64,000 bases of DNA from Cupriavidus sp. EM10. Lineage in GTDB: Bacteria; Pseudomonadota; Gammaproteobacteria; Burkholderiales; Burkholderiaceae. Under the pieces are notes generated by a model, which made no database searches, had not been told where the DNA came from, and was given only the letters and a program-made list of their open reading frames with translations. Position numbers and translations under genes: made by a program. The DNA is taken from NCBI RefSeq assembly GCF_018729255.1, contig NZ_CP076061.1, forward strand, positions 1,178,001 through 1,242,000, given 5' to 3'. Below, in pieces: positions 37,757 through 48,061 of the stretch. Numbering within the stretch: position 1 is the stretch's first letter; each line of letters opens with the position of its first letter.

Positions 37757-39159
37757 ATGTCCGAGAAGTCCACCGCCACCCGCATCGAGAAAGACAGCCT
37801 GGGCGACGTTGCCGTCCCGCCGACCATCTCTGGGGTGCGCAGACCGAAAGGTCGCGCCAGAATTTCCGCATCGGCAGCGAAAAGATGCCGCCCTCGCTGA
37901 TCGAATCCTTCGCGGTCCTGAAACTGTGCGCCGCGCGCGCCAACCGCGAGCTGGGCGTGCTGAAGCCCGAGGTGGCCGACGCCATCGAAAAGGCCGCCGA
38001 GGAAGTGATCGCCGGCAAATGGCCCGACGAATTCCCGCTGGTGGTCTGGCAGACCGGTTCGGGGACGCAGACCAACATGAACCTCAACGAAGTCATCTCG
38101 AATCGCGCCATCCAGATGCTGGGCGGCGAGGTCGGCAGCAAGAAGCCCGTGCACCCGAACGACCACGTCAACGCCAGCCAGTCGTCGAACGACAGTTTCC
38201 CGACGGCCATGCATATTGCGGCCACGCGTGCCATCCAGCAGACACTGTTGCCGTCGCTGGAAAAACTGCAACAAACATTCGCAAAGAAGGTCGAGGCGTT
38301 CTCCGATATCGTCAAGGTCGGCCGCACCCATCTGCAGGATGCCGTGCCCCTGACGCTGGGCCAGGAATTTTCCGGCTACATGACGCAGGTGGCCGATGCC
38401 CAGTCGCGCCTGCAGCAGGCCATGCTGCGCGCGATGCCGGTGCCGCAGGGTGGCACGGCAGTGGGTACGGGCCTGAACGCGCCGCAGGGTTTTGCCGCCG
38501 CCTTCGCGCGGGCGCTGGCCGGCTACACCGGCCTGCCGTTCGAACCGGCGCCGAACCGCTACGCGTTGCAGGCCGCGCACGATGCGCTGGCCGACCTGTC
38601 GGGCGCGCTCAACACCACCGCGTCGTCGTTCCTCAAGATCGCGCGCGACTTCATGCTGCTGGGCTCGGGCCCGCGTGCCGGCTTCGCCGAACTGCAACTG
38701 CCGGCCAACGAGCCGGGATCGTCGATCATGCCCGGCAAGGTCAATCCGACCCAGGCCGAGGCGCTGGCGATGGTCTGTTGCCGCGTCATCGGCAACCACA
38801 CCACGGTCACGCTGGCCAACAGCCTGGGCACGCTGGAGCTGAACGCGTACAAGCCGGTCATCATCTACAGCGTGTTGCAGTCTGTGACACTGCTGGCCGA
38901 TGCGGCCGCCAGCTTTGCCGAGCACATGGTGGAAGGCGTGGAGCCGGACCGCGCCCGCATCCAGGAATTGCTGGAGCGCTCGCTGATGTCGGTGACCGCG
39001 CTGAATCCGCATATCGGCTATGACAAGGCCGCCGAGATCGCCAAGCTGGCGGTCAAGAAGAACCTGTCGCTGCGCGAGGCGGCCATCGATTCCGGCCACG
39101 TCACCAACGAGCAGTTCGACCAGTGGATCGACTTCAAGGCGCTGACCAAGGAAATCTGA
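37757..39159 (+). CDS. fumC: Class II fumarate hydratase
   Basis: About 467 residues, normal for FumC. Family signatures: [20 protein letters not shown] and [16 protein letters not shown] (fumarase/aspartase signature), and [12 protein letters not shown]. It interconverts fumarate and malate in the TCA cycle. One G is missing near 37820 (GDVAVP to [12 protein letters not shown]), in a gene that should be needed, an argument that the breaks in this sequence are errors. The start has GAAGGAG upstream. Confidence 0.95.
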
Positions 39160-39265
39160 CGCCCGCGCACCCCGGCGACGCGGAACGCCAGCAGCGTTCC
39201 GCGGTCCATGCGAAACCCTGGCCGCGCGTGGCACCCTGCCGCGCGCCATTTTTCCGGATCTGCCA

Positions 39266-40918
39266 ATGTTCCGCTTTCGCCTGACTCTCGCCTTTGCCGT
39301 GCTGGTTGCGCTGGTCTGCGTCCAGGCCGGCTTTGTCTATTGGGGCGCGAACCGCGTCAACGACTACGCGCAACATAGCCGTCTGGCCAGCGACATCCTT
39401 TCCGAGTTGCTGGACCTCTCCGCCAACAAGCAGCGCCTGCGCGTCTGGGCATCGCAGCAGTTGATGAATGCCGATGCATCCCCCGAGGTGCGCGATCGCC
39501 TGCTGGACAGCATGAAACGCGGCGCCGCGCGGCTGCAGCAGCTGGCCCAGCGCGACATCGTGCTCTGGAACGAGATCTCGGCGCGCGATGGCGTACCCAT
39601 CCCGCCCGAAGTCAACGCCCTGCCCAGCATGACGGACCTGCTCGGCGACAACCTCGTCGCCGTGGAAAAGCGGCTGGTGGCCTTGCAGCCGCTACCGCGC
39701 GACGCCGATTTCGCGGGCGTCTGGCAGGAACTGAACGACGTCTTCGACAAGGCGCGTGGCCGCGATTTGAGGGAATTACTATACGGAGCGATAGACCGTC
39801 AGCGCGCGGCGGTGCCGCTGGCGCGGGCCGCCACCGAGCGCGGCCTGGACCGCCTGCGCGCCCAGGCTTTCGGCATGGCGGCCGTGACATTGCTGGCTGC
39901 CGTGGTGCTGGCGTGGCAACTCGGCCGCAGGCTCAAGCGGCCGCTGGACCAGTTGCTGCAAGGCGTGAGCGCCCTGCGCGCCGGCGCGCTCGACTATCGC
40001 CTGCCAACGCAGTCGGGCGATGAATTCGAACATGTGGCCGAAGGCTTCAACGCCATGGCCGCCGAACTGCAACAGCATCGTAACGATGCCGACGCCGCGC
40101 GCCGCCGGCTGGAAGACGCGGTGCAGGCGCGCACGGCCGAACTGAGTACCGCGCACGAGGCACTGCAGCGGATCGATCAACGCCGCCGCCAGCTGTTTGC
40201 CGATCTCGGGCATGAACTGCGCACGCCCACCACAGCCATCCGTGGCGAGGCCGAGATCGCGCTGCGCGGCGGCGAGAAGCCCGCCCAGGAATATCGCCAC
40301 GCATTGCAACAGATTGTCGGCGCCGCCGAACAGCTGACCGGGCATATCAATGATCTGCTATTGATCGCCCGCGCCGAGGCCGATCAGCTCGTGATGCAGC
40401 CACAAAGCGTGGCGCTACGGCCGCTGCTGCAGGACGCCGCCGACTTCGCCGATGCACTGGGCGCCGAACACGACGTCCGCATCCAGCTGCAATGCCCGGA
40501 AACGTCCGATGGCATCACGGTCATGGCCGATGCCGACCGGCTGCGGCAGGCCATCGTGATCCTGCTTGACAACGCCATCCGCTATTCGCCGCGAGGCGGC
40601 ACCGTCGGATTGCGCTGCCAGGCCGTGCCGGGTGGCGTGCGCGTCGAAGTGGAAGACCATGGCATCGGCATCGACGCCGACGAACTGGCGCTGGTCTTCG
40701 AACGCTTTGTGCGCGGCCGCCGCGCCCGCGCGCATCGCGCCGATGGCACCGGCATCGGCTTGTCCATCGCCCAGGCCATCGTCCAGGCCCATCACGGCAG
40801 CATCACGTTGACGCAGGTCGACCCACAGGGCACGCGCGCATGCATCGAACTTCCCGGCGGCCCGCACCCTGTGGAGACTGCCAATGCCTCCCCTCGCCAT
40901 GAACATTCTGGTTATTGA
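39266..40918 (+). CDS. Sensor histidine kinase
   Basis: 550 residues, intact. Two membrane helices (residue 4-24 and about 200-222) enclose a periplasmic domain with no recognisable fold. HAMP, then HisKA with His316 in DLGHELRTPTTAI, and HATPase with N (VILLDNAIRYSP), G1 (VEDHGIGI) and G2 (GTGIGLSIAQAIV) boxes. It overlaps the downstream response regulator by 35 bp, so they are a two-component pair. The signal is not evident. Confidence 0.93.
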   Translation: MFRFRLTLAFAVLVALVCVQAGFVYWGANRVNDYAQHSRLASDILSELLDLSANKQRLRVWASQQLMNADASPEVRDRLLDSMKRGAARLQQLAQRDIVLWNEISARDGVPIPPEVNALPSMTDLLGDNLVAVEKRLVALQPLPRDADFAGVWQELNDVFDKARGRDLRELLYGAIDRQRAAVPLARAATERGLDRLRAQAFGMAAVTLLAAVVLAWQLGRRLKRPLDQLLQGVSALRAGALDYRLPTQSGDEFEHVAEGFNAMAAELQQHRNDADAARRRLEDAVQARTAELSTAHEALQRIDQRRRQLFADLGHELRTPTTAIRGEAEIALRGGEKPAQEYRHALQQIVGAAEQLTGHINDLLLIARAEADQLVMQPQSVALRPLLQDAADFADALGAEHDVRIQLQCPETSDGITVMADADRLRQAIVILLDNAIRYSPRGGTVGLRCQAVPGGVRVEVEDHGIGIDADELALVFERFVRGRRARAHRADGTGIGLSIAQAIVQAHHGSITLTQVDPQGTRACIELPGGPHPVETANASPRHEHSGY

Positions 40919-41577
40919 AGACGACGCCCGTGTAGCCGATTTCCTGGTGCGCGGCCTGCGCGCCGAGGGATATCTCGTGCAGCTGGCACGCACCGGCCCG
41001 AGGGCCTGGACATGGCGCGCCGGGGCGATGCCGCGCTGTTGCTGCTGGACCTGATGCTGCCCGGCATCAACGGACTGGAGCTATGCCAGACGCTGCGTGC
41101 AGAACGCAACCACGTGCCGATCCTGATTCTCACCTCGCTCAGCGACGTGGGCGACCGCGTGGCCGGCCTGCGGCTGGGCGCCGACGACTACCTGACCAAG
41201 CCGTTCGCGTTCGAGGAACTGCTGGCGCGGATCGAGGCGCTGCTGCGGCGTGGGCGGGAACAGCAGCCCAAGGCCCAGCAGCTTCAGGTGGCCGACCTGG
41301 TGCTCGACCGCGAGCGCATGCAGGTCACGCGTGGCGGCAGCGCCATCGCGCTGACCGCCAAGGAGCTGGCCTTCCTGGAACTGCTGATGAGCGCGCCGGG
41401 CCGCGTGTTCAGCCGCGAGCGCATCCTGTCGAACGTCTGGGCGCCAACGAAGACCCGCTGACCAATATCGTGGATGTCTACGTGCGGCGCCTGCGCAACA
41501 AGATCGACGACGGCCACGCGCTGCCGCTGCTGAAAACCGTGCGCGGCCTGGGCTACCGGATCGACGACGCGCCCTGA
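40884..41577 (+). CDS. OmpR-family response regulator
   Basis: About 231 residues. The receiver has NILVIEDDARVADFLVRGLR, the phospho-acceptor Asp in LLLLDLMLPGING and the Lys in YLTKPFAFEEL. The winged helix has LTAKELAFLELLMSAPGRVF and IVDVYVRRLRNKIDD. Two single G losses (near 41000, RTGP to EGLDMARR; near 41440, NVWG to ANEDPLTN). The ATG at 40884 has GGAG 8 bp upstream; a second at 40899 lacks one. It is the partner of the overlapping kinase. Confidence 0.92.
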
Positions 41578-41767
41578 ACGTCACGCCGCCACAGTGCAAC
41601 GCCCTTGCGGCAACTTGTTCATCTTCTGTTCATCCTTTCGTCAGCATTGCTTCATCGAACCCGCGCGCTGCGGTTAACCTTCGCGCCACAGAATGGACCT
41701 GTGCCGATTCACCGGTACCGCGCCCCGCCAAAGGACGCGATGACGAGTCTGACTACAGGAAACTTCG

Positions 41768-42265
41768 ATGAAATACGTTGGTGCCGCCTCCCTCCTCTCC
41801 GTCGCCGCAAGCGTGCTGTTTGCTTCGATGCCCGCCACGGCACAGACCCCCGCCCAGGCCACGGCGCAGCAGACCTGCGCGCCAGCAACCGAGCAACAGA
41901 TCGCCGGCCTGTTCGACCGCTGGAACGATTCGCTGCGCACCGGCGATCCGGACAAGGTGACCGCCAACTACGCGCCTGACGGCGTGCTGCTGCCGACCGT
42001 GTCGAACCAGGCGCGTAACACGCCGGCGGCCATCAAGGACTACTTCGTCAAGTTCCTCAAGGGCAAGCCGCAAGGCACCATCGACAACCGCTTCATCCGC
42101 ATTGGCTGCAATGTGGCGCAAGACGTGGGCAACTACACCTTCCGGTTCGCCGACGGCAAGACGGTGCACGCACGCTACACCTACGTGTACGAGTGGCAGA
42201 ACGGGAAATGGCTGATCGCCCATCACCACTCGTCGGCCATGCCCGAGCCGGTGGCCACGCGCTGA
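41768..42265 (+). CDS. Exported SnoaL/CaMKII-association-domain-like protein
   Basis: 165 residues, intact. A signal peptide (MKYVGAASLLSVAASVLFAS, ending ATA-Q) precedes a NTF2-like cone fold (QIAGLFDRWNDSLRTGDPDK, then VHARYTYVYEWQNGKWLIAH). The domain is common in secreted proteins that bind small ligands or assemble oligomers; no enzyme is implied. It lies 190 bp after the two-component system, which may control it. A strong terminator follows. Confidence 0.78.
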   Translation: MKYVGAASLLSVAASVLFASMPATAQTPAQATAQQTCAPATEQQIAGLFDRWNDSLRTGDPDKVTANYAPDGVLLPTVSNQARNTPAAIKDYFVKFLKGKPQGTIDNRFIRIGCNVAQDVGNYTFRFADGKTVHARYTYVYEWQNGKWLIAHHHSSAMPEPVATR

Positions 42266-42283
42266 CCGATCTCCTGAATGGAA

Positions 42284-42318
42284 GAAGGCGCCGGATGCTC
42301 TCCGGCGCCTTCTTTTTT
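42284..42318 (+). terminator. Rho-independent terminator after the SnoaL-like gene
   Basis: A 12 bp stem (GAAGGCGCCGGA / TCCGGCGCCTTC) with loop TGCTC and TTTTTT after it. It faces the minus-strand adhesin-glycosylation operon, whose last gene stops at 42343. Confidence 0.92.
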
Positions 42319-42342
42319 GGCGATTTTGCGACGGCGGGGATA

Positions 42343-42651
42343 TCAGAGGAACTGGCTCAGCACGAACAGCCCTGCCGCCGCGCCACCGATCAGCCCGATG
42401 ACGCGGCCGATCAGCATGTTGTCGAGTTCGTCATCCAGCACGAACGGATCGCGGCCGTGCCATAGCGTGCGCTTCAGCAACGGGCGGGGAAAGACGATGC
42501 ACGCCGATATCGCCATGCCGGCCAGCATATGTCCCACTCGCCCGACGCCCAGACTGTCGAGCGGCAGCAACGCCAGCAGGACCAGTACCACTACCGTCAC
42601 CACCAGCGCCAGAAAAATCCCGCCAAACAGGCGGTCTACCGGATGTTTCAT
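42343..42651 (-). CDS. Small membrane protein, last gene of the glycosylated adhesin operon
   Basis: 102 residues, intact. About three membrane segments (LFGGIFLALVVTVVVLVLLA, GHMLAGMAISACIVF and VIGLIGGAAAGLFVLSQFL). It starts 3 bp after the stop of the fused glycosyltransferase gene, so it is co-transcribed. No homologue is recognised. It may have nothing to do with glycosylation, but the spacing argues for a shared unit. Confidence 0.6.
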   Translation of the reverse strand: MKHPVDRLFGGIFLALVVTVVVLVLLALLPLDSLGVGRVGHMLAGMAISACIVFPRPLLKRTLWHGRDPFVLDDELDNMLIGRVIGLIGGAAAGLFVLSQFL

Positions 42652-42654
42652 GGT

Positions 42655-44424
42655 TCACTCCAGCTTGAGTAGCGCCGTCCGGCCCTGAGCCAGCGCGAGC
42701 AGGTGTCCATTGAGGCGCGTCACCACTTCGGCCCAGCTGCCGGAGTACGGATGGCGGAACAGTCTCATCGACGGATACCAGGGACTGTCTTCGCGCGCCA
42801 GGTGCCAGCGCCAGTCCGCGTATGCCGGCAGCAGCAGCCACGTCGGCTTGCCCATGGCCCCGGCAACGTGCGCCACCGAGGTGTCCACCGTCAGCACCAG
42901 ATCCAGCGCATCGATGGCGCGCGCCGTATCCATCATGCTGTGCAGCGTGGCGCCGATATCGTGGAAGTTCGCCAGCCGCGCCGCAAAGTCCGCGGCCTCC
43001 GCGGCGCCTTCTCCCTTCTGCAGGCTGTAGAACTCGACATTCCGATGCTCGAACAGCGGCGCCAGCACCGACAGGGAAGGCAGCGACCGAAACTTGTCGT
43101 TCTCGTGCGAAGGCGCGCCCTTGAAGACAATGCCCACCTTCGGTGCGTCTGGTCGGCCCGGCAGCGAGAATTTCGGCGTGCCAGTCGGTATTCGCAGATA
43201 GGGCACAGAGTCGGGCAACGCATCGAGCTCCACCGGCAGGAAGGCCGGGATGTCATGCGGGTACACCCAGTAGTCATGTGCCGGCAACGAAGCTGCCTGC
43301 TCGACGGACACGATGGCGTCGGCCTCGCCGGACGCTTCGAAGAGCGCCACCAGCGGCTTCTGGCACATCACGGTCACGGATGCCGCACTGGCCTGTTCCC
43401 GCAGCATCCGTGCGAAGCGCAGGAAGAAAATCTCGTCGCCGAGGCCAAATTCGCTCCAGATCACGATGGATTTGCCATCGAGCGGCTTGCCCTTCCATGC
43501 CGGCATCCGCGTCGGCGGCTCGGCGGTGGTCCGGCGCTGCCAGGGCCACGGCTTCACACGCTCTGCACGCAGCCGGAATCCCTCGTGAATCTTCCCGCTC
43601 GAAATCAGGTGCAGGAACTGATAGAGCTTGGGGTCCCATTCGTCGGGCAGGCGGTCCACGGTTTCATTCCACAGCGTCTCGACCTCGTCGGTCAGGTTCC
43701 ACTGCAGCATGATGTTCGCGACCCGGTGTGCCACCCCGAACCGGTACGGATAGGTCCGCAGCGCTTCGAGGCAACGCCGCAGGCACTCGTCGGCAGTCTG
43801 GGCGCGTCCGGCGATGGTGAAGAAATCGTGCGGCGTGGGCACGGGGCGCTTGCGCAGGATGATCTCTATGGCCCGTTCCGCCAGCGATGCTTCGTTGTCA
43901 ACCGCGTCATCGGCTGACTTGACCCGCTCGACATGGTGATCGCGCACCACCGCAATGCGCTCGCATGCGGCAATCGATGCCAGCGTGCGCACCATATCCA
44001 GCACATTGACCGATGCCGGCAGCCCGCTGCCCGCCTTGCAGATGGTGAAGCTGGCTCGGCGCGACGGGTCAATCCTGCTCGGCCATATGCCACGCTCTTC
44101 CAGGTCTTCGTCGGGCACGGTCACGACCAGATAGCCGCCGGGCTTTACCAGATCGAGCCAGCGCGCCAGCGTTTTTGGCGGTTTGGCTACGTTTTGCAGG
44201 CAATAGCCCGCGTGAACGAAGTCGAACGATCGTTCTTCCACCCCGGGGACAGCCGCTACGTCGCCTTGCCACGGCACGACTCTGGTGATGCGCGGAAACA
44301 GGCTTGGGTTAGCGGCCATGGCCGATGCCGGATCTCCAATCTCCAGACCCACGCCCGCAAAGTAATGCTGGACGAAGGCCGGATCATGCGCGCGCCGCAA
44401 CGCCGCCTTGATCGACGGGTTCAT
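42655..44424 (-). CDS. Fusion: methyltransferase-like domain, helical repeats, GT9-like glycosyltransferase
   Basis: 589 residues, intact. Residues 1-190 have the outline of a SAM methyltransferase (GLEIGDPASAM, SFDFVHAGYCLQNV, VKPGGYLVVTVPDEDLEER), but motif I lacks the usual GxGxG and may be degenerate. Helical repeats (about 190-300) follow, then a GT9-like domain: SIVIWSEFGLGDEIFFLRFA, VGIVFKGAPSHENDKFRSL and VLTVDTSVAHVAGAMGKPTW. The end WHLAREDSPWYPSMRLFRHP is typical of TPR-linked glycosyltransferases. It overlaps the N-glycosyltransferase by 4 bp and may extend the first sugar on TpsA. Confidence 0.78.
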   Translation of the reverse strand: MNPSIKAALRRAHDPAFVQHYFAGVGLEIGDPASAMAANPSLFPRITRVVPWQGDVAAVPGVEERSFDFVHAGYCLQNVAKPPKTLARWLDLVKPGGYLVVTVPDEDLEERGIWPSRIDPSRRASFTICKAGSGLPASVNVLDMVRTLASIAACERIAVVRDHHVERVKSADDAVDNEASLAERAIEIILRKRPVPTPHDFFTIAGRAQTADECLRRCLEALRTYPYRFGVAHRVANIMLQWNLTDEVETLWNETVDRLPDEWDPKLYQFLHLISSGKIHEGFRLRAERVKPWPWQRRTTAEPPTRMPAWKGKPLDGKSIVIWSEFGLGDEIFFLRFARMLREQASAASVTVMCQKPLVALFEASGEADAIVSVEQAASLPAHDYWVYPHDIPAFLPVELDALPDSVPYLRIPTGTPKFSLPGRPDAPKVGIVFKGAPSHENDKFRSLPSLSVLAPLFEHRNVEFYSLQKGEGAAEAADFAARLANFHDIGATLHSMMDTARAIDALDLVLTVDTSVAHVAGAMGKPTWLLLPAYADWRWHLAREDSPWYPSMRLFRHPYSGSWAEVVTRLNGHLLALAQGRTALLKLE

Positions 44425-46286
44425 GAGCGCTTGACCTTGCCGACCGCCAGCTTCTTGCTCCAGATTTCCTCGATGCGTTCACCCAGGATCTCCGGCCGCC
44501 CCTTGAAGATCAGCTTTTCGATGGCCTGCGGGCCGGCCAGCTTGGCCGCCATCGCTTCACGCTCGGCCCGGTCTTCGATCATGCGCAGCGCGGCGTCGAC
44601 ATACGCTTCCTTCGTCCGGGCAATCGTCCACTTCGGAAAACCGAGCCGGTGGAACATCCCTTCGTCGATATGCTCGTGCACTTCGCGGCCCGTCTTGCAC
44701 ACCCCGACCAGGCCGGTCCAGACCGTATCGACGATGCCGTTGGTATTGCCGAACGGGAACGGGTTCAGGAACATGTCGCAGTCTGCAATGACCTTCATGT
44801 AGCTGTGATAATTCTGATGCTTGTAGACCACGGCGTCTTCGCCGACCAGGCGTCGCACCAGGTTGCGCACCTGCGGGAAGACCAGTCCGCTGGCCTGCCC
44901 AACCAGGAAATGGAATTGCACGGGCACCTTGGATTTGCGCGCAATCGTCGCGCACGTTTCGAGAAAGCCGGGATTGAGCTTGATCGTGGTGCCCGCCACG
45001 GCAATCTTGACGACATCGGACTTTGAGGCAGTCTTTTCCGGCAGCTTCAGTTCCAGCATGGCTGCGGGCGGGCGGTACGGCATGCCATCGGACGGCAGTT
45101 TCAGCAGCTTTTCGCTAAAGCACGATTCGTCGCCGACGTAGTCCTCTTCCACCACCACGTAGTCCATTGCATGCCCATGGGTGGTCGCCGGATGCCCCAG
45201 CGCCATCATCTGCAACGGCGCCACGCGCAGGCAGCCAAGCACCATCGTGATCGGGAACATGCCGACGCTGGGCATGTACATCGCCTGTGCCTGGTACTTT
45301 TCACTGGTGTCGCGGATGTGGCGGGCATGGTCCCAGACGTTGTTGCCCTCGATCGGGATGAACTCGTGGAAGACTTCCTTGCCCGCGTTGTCCACGCGGT
45401 CGTTGTAGCCCATCCCCACCAGATGGAAGCGATCGCGCATGGCCACCATGGTTTGCGAGTGAGTCCGATAGATCGAGTGGTTCTGCGAGAACCACTCCAG
45501 CACCACCAGCAGCACCGGCTTGCCGTCAGCCGGCACGGCGGCGGGGCGTTCGACATCGAACAGCCCGAGCGTGGCCAGCTTGCGGCGGATCAAGGTGTTG
45601 ATCGGCTTCTTGATGTCGTGCTTGCTGGCGATATCGGCGTAGCTGCAGTGCATATAGACGTCATGCATCACACCCATCGGCAAGACGTCGACACTCTCGA
45701 TCTGGTCCAGGCGCTCCGGTAGCCAGCGCAGCAGCAGCTCACGCTTGCCGTGCGCCGACGGCGTCGCCAGGAAGCGCGACGACATCATGGCCAGCGCCAG
45801 GCCAGCCGTCACGACCTTGTTGTGCGCCCACAGGGCGTCCCAATCGAGACGGACTTCCGATTCCGGCAGATAGAAAAGCTGGAACTTGCGCAGGTCCGAC
45901 GTCCGCAGTTGCAGCGAGTAGCGGGCCTCTTCGTCGAGGCCCAGCGTGCGCAGGATGTGGTCGGCATTGCGGAACGGGCTGGCCGCGAACATTGCCGCGA
46001 GCCAGCGCTGGTATTGCAACAGCAGCGCGCCGCCGTGGTCGGTAATGCGGAATTCCGGGTCGGTAGCCAGGCTGCTGATGGCCGACGTCAGCCGCGTCAG
46101 CAGATGGTCGTCCATGATGTCGCGCGCCTCGCCAGACTGCGCCCACTCGTCGATATCCATCAGGATGCCGTAGTGGCTGTCGATCCGGTTGAGCAGTGCC
46201 ACCAGCTCGCGGCCAGCTTTTTCGTGCTCGCGGCGATAGCAGAGATATTCGAACTTGTTAATGCTGAAAATCGAGGGCTTGCTCAT
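44421..46286 (-). CDS. HMW1C-like cytoplasmic N-glycosyltransferase (GT41)
   Basis: 621 residues, the length of H. influenzae HMW1C and A. pleuropneumoniae NGT. The family blocks are plain: LGHPATTHGHAMDYVVVEED, then YVGDESCFSEKLLKLPSDGM, then NPFPFGNTNGIVDTVWTGLV and CKTGREVHEHIDEGMFHRLG. Enzymes of this type add glucose or galactose from UDP-sugars to Asn in N-X-S/T of an adhesin before export. It is encoded directly after tpsB (52 bp gap), like HMW1C after HMW1B. The likely substrate is the adjacent TpsA. Confidence 0.93.
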   Translation of the reverse strand: MSKPSIFSINKFEYLCYRREHEKAGRELVALLNRIDSHYGILMDIDEWAQSGEARDIMDDHLLTRLTSAISSLATDPEFRITDHGGALLLQYQRWLAAMFAASPFRNADHILRTLGLDEEARYSLQLRTSDLRKFQLFYLPESEVRLDWDALWAHNKVVTAGLALAMMSSRFLATPSAHGKRELLLRWLPERLDQIESVDVLPMGVMHDVYMHCSYADIASKHDIKKPINTLIRRKLATLGLFDVERPAAVPADGKPVLLVVLEWFSQNHSIYRTHSQTMVAMRDRFHLVGMGYNDRVDNAGKEVFHEFIPIEGNNVWDHARHIRDTSEKYQAQAMYMPSVGMFPITMVLGCLRVAPLQMMALGHPATTHGHAMDYVVVEEDYVGDESCFSEKLLKLPSDGMPYRPPAAMLELKLPEKTASKSDVVKIAVAGTTIKLNPGFLETCATIARKSKVPVQFHFLVGQASGLVFPQVRNLVRRLVGEDAVVYKHQNYHSYMKVIADCDMFLNPFPFGNTNGIVDTVWTGLVGVCKTGREVHEHIDEGMFHRLGFPKWTIARTKEAYVDAALRMIEDRAEREAMAAKLAGPQAIEKLIFKGRPEILGERIEEIWSKKLAVGKVKRS

Positions 46287-46338
46287 GATGATTTTCCAGT
46301 AGAAAGAAACTGTTTCTGTCGTACTTCGATATCGGGAT

Positions 46339-48036
46339 TTACTTGCTCCATGTCACCGAGAGCCAGTACTGCAGCGGCTTCTTGCCGGGGTCGACCCACG
46401 ACGTGGAGGAGAATCCGTAGGCTTTGGATACAGACGCCGAAATCGTGGCGCCGATGGGAGTCAGCCAGTCAAGGCTGAGGCCGTAGCCTGAGAGAATTCG
46501 TCGATTGCTGACGTTGGGAATACCGACGTAGCTCGATTCCCAAAATGGCCACGGGTTGTGATTGACACGGCCGATCGCGAAATCCGAGAAAATGCCGAAC
46601 TGCACCTGATGACCTGTAGCGACGGGAATGCGCTTGTAGAGGCCCAGGTTGAACACGGCGCCATCGTCCACCGATCCTTCGTCGGCGCGATACGCCCGCA
46701 CGGCGTTCGGACCGCCGACACCGAGCTTTTCGCTGGAGTCGAGATTGCGGCTGGCAAGCTGGGCATTGGCCTGTCCGGAGAGGAACAGGTCGCCGCTGTT
46801 GTTCAGCCCATAGGTCCCAAACGCGGTGCCGGTAAGCTTTGCGTAATTGCCATCGCGCCGCGTCAGTTCGTAGGCGGTCTCGTTGGAGCCCCGCTTTCCG
46901 ACGGTCAACGCCAGTTCACCACTCCAGATATTCGTGCGCAGTTGCTGAGCACGGTCGCCATTGTTTGCCTGGAGCGAAAACCGCAGCGAATTCAGCGTGC
47001 TATGCGTATTCGCCATGCCGTGGAACAGGTCCGTAGTGGTGCGGCTGTGCAAATATGATCCGCCAATCCACACGTTCGAATCGAGGCCGCGCATCAAGGG
47101 ATATAGCAGACCTGCTTGCGCGGTATTTGCAACACCTGCAACCCTGCCGAACGAATTAATCACATATTGCTGGCGCGTCAGCCCGCCCGTAAGCCGCAGG
47201 CCATCGTGAAAAACCGGAATGCCGCCGGTCAGCGACCCGGTCCACATCTTCTTGTCGGTCACGGCGAGACTTAATGCATAGTTTTCGCCGAGGCCAAAAT
47301 AGTTGTTGGCCGATCCGGCAATACCCAGTCGATATAGGCCGGTGGATTCGATGCCCTTGTTGTCGATAAAGACATCGCCAGTCAATGGCTTGCCGCGCTG
47401 TTCCACGGTGAAAAGTACATCCACGTCCCCGGTGCCCGTACCCGGTGAGAACTGCGGCGCGCCCCCGATGGCCACGCCCGGGACATCCTGCAACAACTGG
47501 GTCGCCCGTTCGAGACGCTCGGTCCGCAACAGGCACCCGCTGCCGATGGCTTCGTCCTCGCAAAGGGCCTTGCCGAGCAGCTTTTGAAGCCGGCCCTCGT
47601 TCACGCGCGACTTGTTATCGACGCGAATGGCGTGGATGCGGCCGGGAAATGCCGTGAACACCAGTGGTTGGCCCTGCTGCGCGGCCCGCCAGGCCGGTTC
47701 GGTCACCAGCACCTGGCCGACCGGAAAACCGCCTTGCCGCAGGGCATTCGTCAGGCTGTCGGACCACTGGTCCACTTCCGCCAGGGTGGTTGGGACATGG
47801 CCAAGGCCTGCTGAAGCATCTTGCAGCACCTTTACTACCGCACTACCTGCGGAGCTTCCGGCTTGAAACACGTCGAATGCGATGGCCTTGCTGGCGGCTT
47901 CGGGGGCAATATCTGACGTCGCCTGGATGCGTTGCATCGCAGGTTCGGCATGAATCGCCGCCGCCAATACCACCAGCGGCAAGGCACACGCCCAGCGTCG
48001 AATGTTTTGCCCTGTTTTATTGAATTGCCGCGACAT
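46339..48036 (-). CDS. Two-partner secretion outer-membrane transporter (TpsB/FhaC/HMW1B type)
   Basis: 565 residues, intact. An N-terminal signal peptide (ending AIHAEP) and a long N-terminal segment precede a POTRA domain (FTAFPGRIHAIRVDNKSRVN, LLRTERLERATQLLQDVPGV). The barrel follows (TGDVFIDNKGIESTGLYRLG); GGPNAVRAYRADEGSVDDG is the conserved L6 loop. It exports TpsA through the outer membrane. It is downstream of tpsA and upstream of the N-glycosyltransferase. Confidence 0.93.
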   Translation of the reverse strand: MSRQFNKTGQNIRRWACALPLVVLAAAIHAEPAMQRIQATSDIAPEAASKAIAFDVFQAGSSAGSAVVKVLQDASAGLGHVPTTLAEVDQWSDSLTNALRQGGFPVGQVLVTEPAWRAAQQGQPLVFTAFPGRIHAIRVDNKSRVNEGRLQKLLGKALCEDEAIGSGCLLRTERLERATQLLQDVPGVAIGGAPQFSPGTGTGDVDVLFTVEQRGKPLTGDVFIDNKGIESTGLYRLGIAGSANNYFGLGENYALSLAVTDKKMWTGSLTGGIPVFHDGLRLTGGLTRQQYVINSFGRVAGVANTAQAGLLYPLMRGLDSNVWIGGSYLHSRTTTDLFHGMANTHSTLNSLRFSLQANNGDRAQQLRTNIWSGELALTVGKRGSNETAYELTRRDGNYAKLTGTAFGTYGLNNSGDLFLSGQANAQLASRNLDSSEKLGVGGPNAVRAYRADEGSVDDGAVFNLGLYKRIPVATGHQVQFGIFSDFAIGRVNHNPWPFWESSYVGIPNVSNRRILSGYGLSLDWLTPIGATISASVSKAYGFSSTSWVDPGKKPLQYWLSVTWSK

Positions 48037-48061
48037 GAGAACGATGGATTCGGTGAGTTAC

